Assembly: GCA_034687125.1 (NCBI GenBank)
Contig: JAQGBZ010000525.1
Coordinates: forward strand, 1 to 35,654
DNA from: Neelides folsomi
Taxonomy: Eukaryota > Arthropoda > Collembola > Neelipleona > Neelidae
Direction of reading: 5' to 3'
Length of the DNA: 35,654 nt
The position numbers and the translations under genes are program-made. This document shows positions 31,484 through 35,654 of this stretch, in pieces. How positions within the stretch are numbered: the stretch's first letter is position 1; each line of letters begins with the position of its first letter. The notes below the pieces were generated by a model, which searched no databases, was not told the origin of the DNA, and was given only the letters and a program-made list of their open reading frames with translations.

Positions 31484-31489
31484 AATAAA
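31484..31489 (+). terminator. Candidate AATAAA poly(A) signal for the large gene
   Basis: AATAAA about 640 nt past the stop. A closer variant, ATTAAA at 30,979-30,984, is also possible. Base composition makes such hexamers common by chance here. Confidence 0.25.
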
Positions 31490-33323
31490 TACGATAAAAT
31501 GTAAAAGAACTCCAAATACAGATAGTATATACATAAATAACAGAATTTTTATGTAAATTGATAATTTCGAAAGATTTAAATTTGGCTTCTTAATTTACTT
31601 CTAAAACCGAATTCTTAATATTTATGCAATACTAAAATATACCCACATTACCCACTATGAACGTATGTATAGCTATGTGTCATGTATTTATGCATAAAAT
31701 AACACTAACAATAAATTAAAGAATTTATATATTAAAAGGTACTTACATGTATTATATAATATTGTATACATATAACTACATAACTTATTAATATGTAAAT
31801 ATGTAGCATGTAGGTATAACACAACATTACAAATTCATATTATATTGTATGTATAGTAAGTACATATAGGTAATATACTCGCTTATAAAATAAATTCATA
31901 GGTTCAGAAAAAGTGTATCAATGTCTTTCTTCATCAATAGTACTACACTACTTAATGTTAGGGCTAGATGTAATGCATAATTGCAGAAAATCGACTATGG
32001 TATAGGCAACAAATACATACAGACCTACACGAGTACTGATACTATTTTTGTAATGTCCTATTACATTATGTTTAAAGATTTTCAGGATTAATAATTCCGA
32101 AATCTATTATAAATACTGCCTCTGTAAGATGACTGTCATTATTATAATTTATTATTATAATTTATTGTTAGCTTAATAAAAGTCTAAAATAAAATTATAA
32201 ATAATGTATGATAATGGTACTATGTTTCACAATCGTTAAATGTTGATACAATCGTGTAAAGTGGTAATGAAATACACGATCAAAAAAGGGTTAACAACTA
32301 ATATAATAAAATAGGATATCTTCGATTTAAAACAAAAATGAAATTACATATAAAAGAGGTATTATATACCATACATACAATATTTAGAAGATATTAGACA
32401 TGGCATACATAAATATGTGCTTATGCTTAACATGAGGCAATTCATGCTTCATATTTATTGGAATTTTATAATAATAAATTGGAGAAATGATATTATTCAT
32501 ATTACTGATATGTAGTAATGTAGTACCTATATTATTTCATATGCTTATATATAGTATTGTATAATATTAATAAAGGTGAAAGGGTTTAAGCTATTTATAT
32601 ACTTGTACGTGCACGTTCTTTATGTAAAAAGTGTGTATGTATCTTATCCTAGTCTAAAATATATTATTGATTGATGTTGTTAACCCTATAATATTCATGA
32701 TTCATGTTAATTATTTATTAAGTCATATTTATAAGTACTAAACTTATGTTAGATAAAATATGCATTTAACCGAATTTAACGTGATGTCATGTTATAGGTA
32801 GAATATGGAAAATCGAATTTGTTTATACTTAGTTATAAAGAAATATGAGAACGAGTCGTACGGAATTGTGTATATTGATATTATTCATTTCTTAATCCGT
32901 AAACTTGTAAACCAAAGTTTCATGCTATATTTCTTATATGTTGACTGTGAACTACCAAGGCGTGACCCAAAGGATTAATTATTAAGAGAGGAAAATACTT
33001 ATATAAATATTAAATGTTATAATGTATCAGAGCTCTAAAGAGAAACAAGTTACGCTATTATAAGTTTAACCATATGTGTATGAAATGAATCCAAAGAAGG
33101 GAGGAATAAATTAATGTATATTCTTTATTACAAATTAAGAAATAACCGCTGCAAATACAACCAAACTACAACTATCAACTAAAACAATCACCAATCATTC
33201 ACAAAGTGAGTTCCAAAGACCATGTTGAAATGAAGGATAATAATGAAAATTAAATATACAGATAAAATATATATTATAATTGAAAGCTATATTAGTAATA
33301 TATACATAAATATAATGGAGATA

Positions 33324-33329
33324 TTTATT
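33324..33329 (-). terminator. Candidate AATAAA poly(A) signal of the cysteine-rich gene
   Basis: AATAAA on the - strand about 66 nt past the stop. Another AATAAA (33,391-33,396) overlaps the stop codon and is probably too close to be used alone. Confidence 0.35.
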
Positions 33330-33394
33330 GTATATTATTATTTCACTGTGAAAAGAGAAATGTATTAAAGAAAGAAAAACCGTGAAAGTTTTTA

Positions 33395-33855
33395 TTATTC
33401 TTCCGGGTAATCGGCATATTCTTCGTTGTCCTCAATTGGCGGCGCAGGTGTGATGATGACTCTATTTCCTCTTGATCTTGATCTCGGATGAAAAATAAAG
33501 TCAGGTGGAGTGATGGCAGGCCATTGGCAAATCCCATCAATTAGCATTTTTGATTCTTCATTTCTCCAAATGGTGTTCGGTGAACTGTCGCAGCACTTCA
33601 TGATTCCGGGACAATGAAAATCTCCTGTACATCGTCGCATCTTGTTGTTTTTCTTCAGCTGTTGAGGAATCATTCCTGAGAGCTTTTTCCCAAGTCTTCC
33701 TCCGTGACTCTCAAGAGTTGTGGAAACTCCTGAAACTGCTGAAGTGATGGCATGTTTTGCTTCATCTACCAGACTTGTCATTCCTGATAAAATTGACTCC
33801 AACTTTGAAGAAGTCGAAGGACGAATTTGCTCCGGGCATTGTCCAACTTTCCCTT
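33395..33855 (-). CDS. Exon 5 of the cysteine-rich gene: interrupted WAP-like domain and acidic tail
   Basis: The acceptor is TTCTTTAG ending at 33,856. After EGKVGQCPEQ comes an insert of about 60 residues rich in Ser, Thr and Lys, then RRCTGDFHCPGIMKCCDSS and GICQWP, then a Pro/Arg-rich and acidic tail. The stop is TAA (complement of 33,395-33,397). Six of the eight WAP cysteines are present. Confidence 0.85.
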
Positions 33856-35149
33856 CTAAAGAATAATTTGTATGTAAGTACTACTGTATGTATGTATTTA
33901 AGTTTATGTCAATTACGTACAATGCTTTTACTTGTATTCTATAGTTAATTGAAGTATGCAACGACTTTACATAATACCATATTATTAGTTATATGAGCCA
34001 GATCTGAGGGAATGAGTGGAAGTTTTTTCACCTATGAAACTTTCTTTGAAAATTGGAGAGACTATGAATGAACCTATCAGGTTCCTAAATATTAGAATGA
34101 AATTAAACTCCGTCTGGATGAGCTACCCTGAGAAACTTTTCCAAAGAAGTTTTAAAAAGACTGGAAAAAAGTAAAAAGTTTTTCTAACTCTCGCTTGACT
34201 GGGTCTATTCCTATTCGGATTTAAGAGAAATGTTTTGAACCTCCAAGGCACTGATATTTGTTGCAGCATCCGAAAGGATCTCTGAATCCCAAGCATTTTC
34301 TCCCTCTTGGCGACATGACACAGGAAGAGTTTTTCATCCGCTCCAACTTGCAATCTGTTCGGTTTCCTTCGCAAAAGTACGTAGGGCAGCAATCGCCAGG
34401 CTTCTTCACTTCGCTGCAAGTCCTGTTGAACGGCCTCGGCGGACATTCAACAGTTGCACAGGGATCTAATTATTTTTAATTTAATTATTACTAAATTCAC
34501 ATAATGTCCATTCGACGACCCGAAATGAGAAAACGACTAACTGGGATGAGAGATGAAAGGGCAACAGTCCCATGGTGTGCCAACGACCAAACTTCCGTTC
34601 GCACCTTGAGGACATTTGGAAGCCGCTATAGGATGATTGCACTCCTCTTCAAAATCGATACTTCCTTTCTCTGGAACGTGTAAATTCCACGATGAATCTT
34701 ATTAAGAGTTTGGAAAATGAGTTATACCTGTGCAGAAGAAAACAGCCTCCCTTCTCCAGGGAAGTTTGATAGAGACACAGACGTCATCGGCGGAGGGCTC
34801 CTTCACGCTGCAGATTCCTCCAATTAATACCATAAAATATAGAATTCTTATATATATATAGATTTTAATAACCATTAATAAAGCATTTTATCAACACTCA
34901 AGAACAGTCGAAATGAGTTAAATGAATAATGAGTACTAAACTATCTGTAATTAAATTTTTCGATATTAAATTCAATAAATTTTAAAATGGCACCATCTTG
35001 AGTAAAAAAATTTATTTGGTGAATCTTATTCTTAATTAATATTCTTAAGTATTTTCTAATTCACGACGTAATTTACCTTCTAATTCAGCAGAAACTGTCA
35101 GAAAAGCACAAATGCAATATAATGCTAAAGCTATAAAATTTCGGCTCAT
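33395..35149 (-). CDS. Secreted cysteine-rich protein with WAP-like C-terminal domain (5 exons)
   Basis: Exons in reading order: 35149-35077, 34817-34728, 34670-34542, 34465-34241 and 33855-33395. They sum to 978 nt, that is 325 residues plus stop, and all four introns are phase 1. Residues 1 to about 22 form a signal peptide (MSRNF followed by a hydrophobic core and SA before the likely cleavage). The mature part has three related cysteine modules, each with a CC pair (PWDCCPF, PGDCCPTYFC, PFGCCNKYQC), reminiscent of VWC-type repeats, then a WAP-like region (KVGQCPEQ ... RRCTGDFHCPGIMKCC ... GICQWP). The sequons NGS, NRT, NRT and NSS suggest N-glycosylation. WAP proteins are often protease inhibitors or antimicrobial (crustins in crustaceans); the role here is unknown. 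The acidic tail ends EDNEEYADYPEE. Confidence 0.85.
33856..34240 (-). other. Intron 4 of the cysteine-rich gene
   Basis: 385 nt, AT-rich, nothing recognised. Confidence 0.7.
34241..34465 (-). CDS. Exon 4 of the cysteine-rich gene: two CC modules
   Basis: Acceptor AATAATTAG, donor GGAG|GTTCAA. It encodes PCATVECPPRPFNRTC with PGDCCPTYFC, then CKLERMKNSSC with PFGCCNKYQC. The two halves share a spacing pattern, so they look like an internal duplication. Confidence 0.85.
34542..34670 (-). CDS. Exon 3 of the cysteine-rich gene: first CC module
   Basis: Acceptor CACGTTCCAG, donor CCCA|GTTAGT. It encodes an ECNHP start, the NGS sequon and PWDCCPF. It joins exon 4 at an Asn codon (A|AT). Confidence 0.78.
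34728..34817 (-). CDS. Exon 2 of the cysteine-rich gene
   Basis: The acceptor is TTGGAG ending at 34,818 and the donor is CACAG|GTATAA. It encodes GICSVKEPSADDVCVSIKLP and WRREAVFFCT. The pyrimidine tract is weak, but the phase fits on both sides. Confidence 0.7.
35077..35149 (-). CDS. Exon 1 of the cysteine-rich gene: signal peptide
   Basis: ATG (complement of 35,147-35,149) opens 24 codons, MSRNFIALALYCICAFLTVS plus AELE, ending at GAAG|GTAAAT. This is a classic hydrophobic signal peptide, with cleavage likely after VSA. Phase 1 out. Confidence 0.85.
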
Positions 35150-35554
35150 TTTAAACGATTTTTTTAAACTTTTTGATAAGAAGTAACTATTCATATAAGT
35201 GCTTATATTAAGTGTATGTTTATATTTATACGAATTTCAATCAACATAAAGTATTAAAAATTATTGATCTGAAATGCCATATGCAATGGATTAAGTACAT
35301 AAGTATGCATTATGGTTAGGGTATTTAAAGGATCACAAAGATGTTTTTATTTGTTATATTATAATACGATTCGCAATAAAGATTAAGTTTCCTATTTAAG
35401 TATTGTTCATCGGTTTAAACAAACCTTACGCTCATGATTCACGATCATGTGAAAACAGAATGTACACCTATAATTGTAGATTTCAAGACATGAAATTAGT
35501 TATTATACCATATATTCTTAGAGGAAAGACTTAAATAAAATAGACGCATTATAT
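35150..35554. other. Upstream region between the cysteine-rich gene and the right inverted repeat
   Basis: About 400 nt of AT-rich putative promoter sequence. Apart from the TATA-like site, nothing is recognised. The nearby repeat insertion could influence expression. Confidence 0.6.
35223..35230 (-). promoter_or_regulatory. Candidate TATA box of the cysteine-rich gene
   Basis: TATAAATA on the - strand, about 75 nt upstream of the ATG, which would put the transcription start near 35,195-35,200 and leave a 5' UTR of about 50 nt. AT-rich sequence limits confidence. Confidence 0.35.
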
Positions 35555-35654
35555 AGGGAGGGCCATAAGTATCTCTATTTTTTTTAATCGGCTCGTATCT
35601 CTTTTAATCTTTAACCAATTTTTCTAAGATTTGGCAATGGTAATGCTTATATAT
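35555..35654 (+). repeat. Right copy of the 100-bp inverted repeat (transposon end)
   Basis: It starts AGGGAGGGCCATAAG directly after TAT and runs to the window edge, mirroring bases 2-100. The near-identity of the two copies implies recent insertion or a shared active source. It lies about 400 bp upstream of the - strand cysteine-rich gene. Confidence 0.9.

Larger units (their letters stand above)
30848..33394. other. AT-rich region between convergent genes
   Basis: About 2.5 kb between the two stop codons, holding the 3' UTRs of both genes and very AT-rich spacer (extreme at 31,000-32,900). There are many short AT palindromes, and a near-duplicated ATTATTATAATTT at about 32,138-32,165. No coding frame or RNA gene recognised. 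Confidence 0.7.

Noticed and set aside
1..35654. Whole window as one giant transposon with terminal inverted repeats
   Set aside because: The large gene needs a start codon and exons left of base 195, so it extends past the left repeat. No transposase or integrase frame was seen.

Overview
This is a stretch of AT-rich animal genomic DNA with many spliceosomal introns. The protein modules look arthropod-like. The very AT-rich introns and the style of the genes would suit a small crustacean such as a copepod, but the sequence alone does not fix the species. There is nothing prokaryotic here: no operons, CRISPR arrays or phage genes.

Almost the whole window (about 195-30,847, + strand) is one large gene that enters from the left already in progress. 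I could chain 22 exons, and every junction keeps one reading frame. They encode about 1,292 residues up to a TAA stop at 30,845-30,847; the start codon lies upstream of the window. In order the protein has a serine-rich N-terminal region full of basic RRxS sites, a partial LIM-type zinc finger, a Rap GTPase-activating domain with its catalytic asparagine, a short conserved linker, and a BTB/POZ domain split by a Ser/Lys/Gln-rich insert and followed by a BACK-like helical tail. From memory this matches the arthropod 'serine-enriched protein' type (Drosophila gprs). The inferred job is a scaffold or adaptor that switches off Rap-type GTPases and may also dimerise or recruit partners, such as a ubiquitin ligase, through BTB.

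Convergent to it on the - strand (33,395-35,149) is a complete five-exon gene for a secreted cysteine-rich protein of 325 residues. It has a signal peptide, three CC-containing cysteine modules and an unusual WAP-like C-terminal domain that lacks one canonical disulfide pair and carries an insert of about 60 residues. All of its introns are phase 1.

The two ends of the window carry a nearly perfect 99/100-bp inverted repeat (2-100 and 35,555-35,654). The large gene needs exons to the left of the left copy, so I read these as two opposed copies of a transposon end, possibly Tc1/mariner-like because the inner edges abut TA, and not as the ends of one 35-kb element. Other non-coding features include a pre-miRNA-like hairpin in the first visible intron (1,202-1,294), an imperfect long hairpin (21,132-21,206), an everted AGGTCA-type palindrome (24,776-24,803), and a 32-nt candidate microexon or alternative first exon in the 10-kb intron (6,961-6,992).
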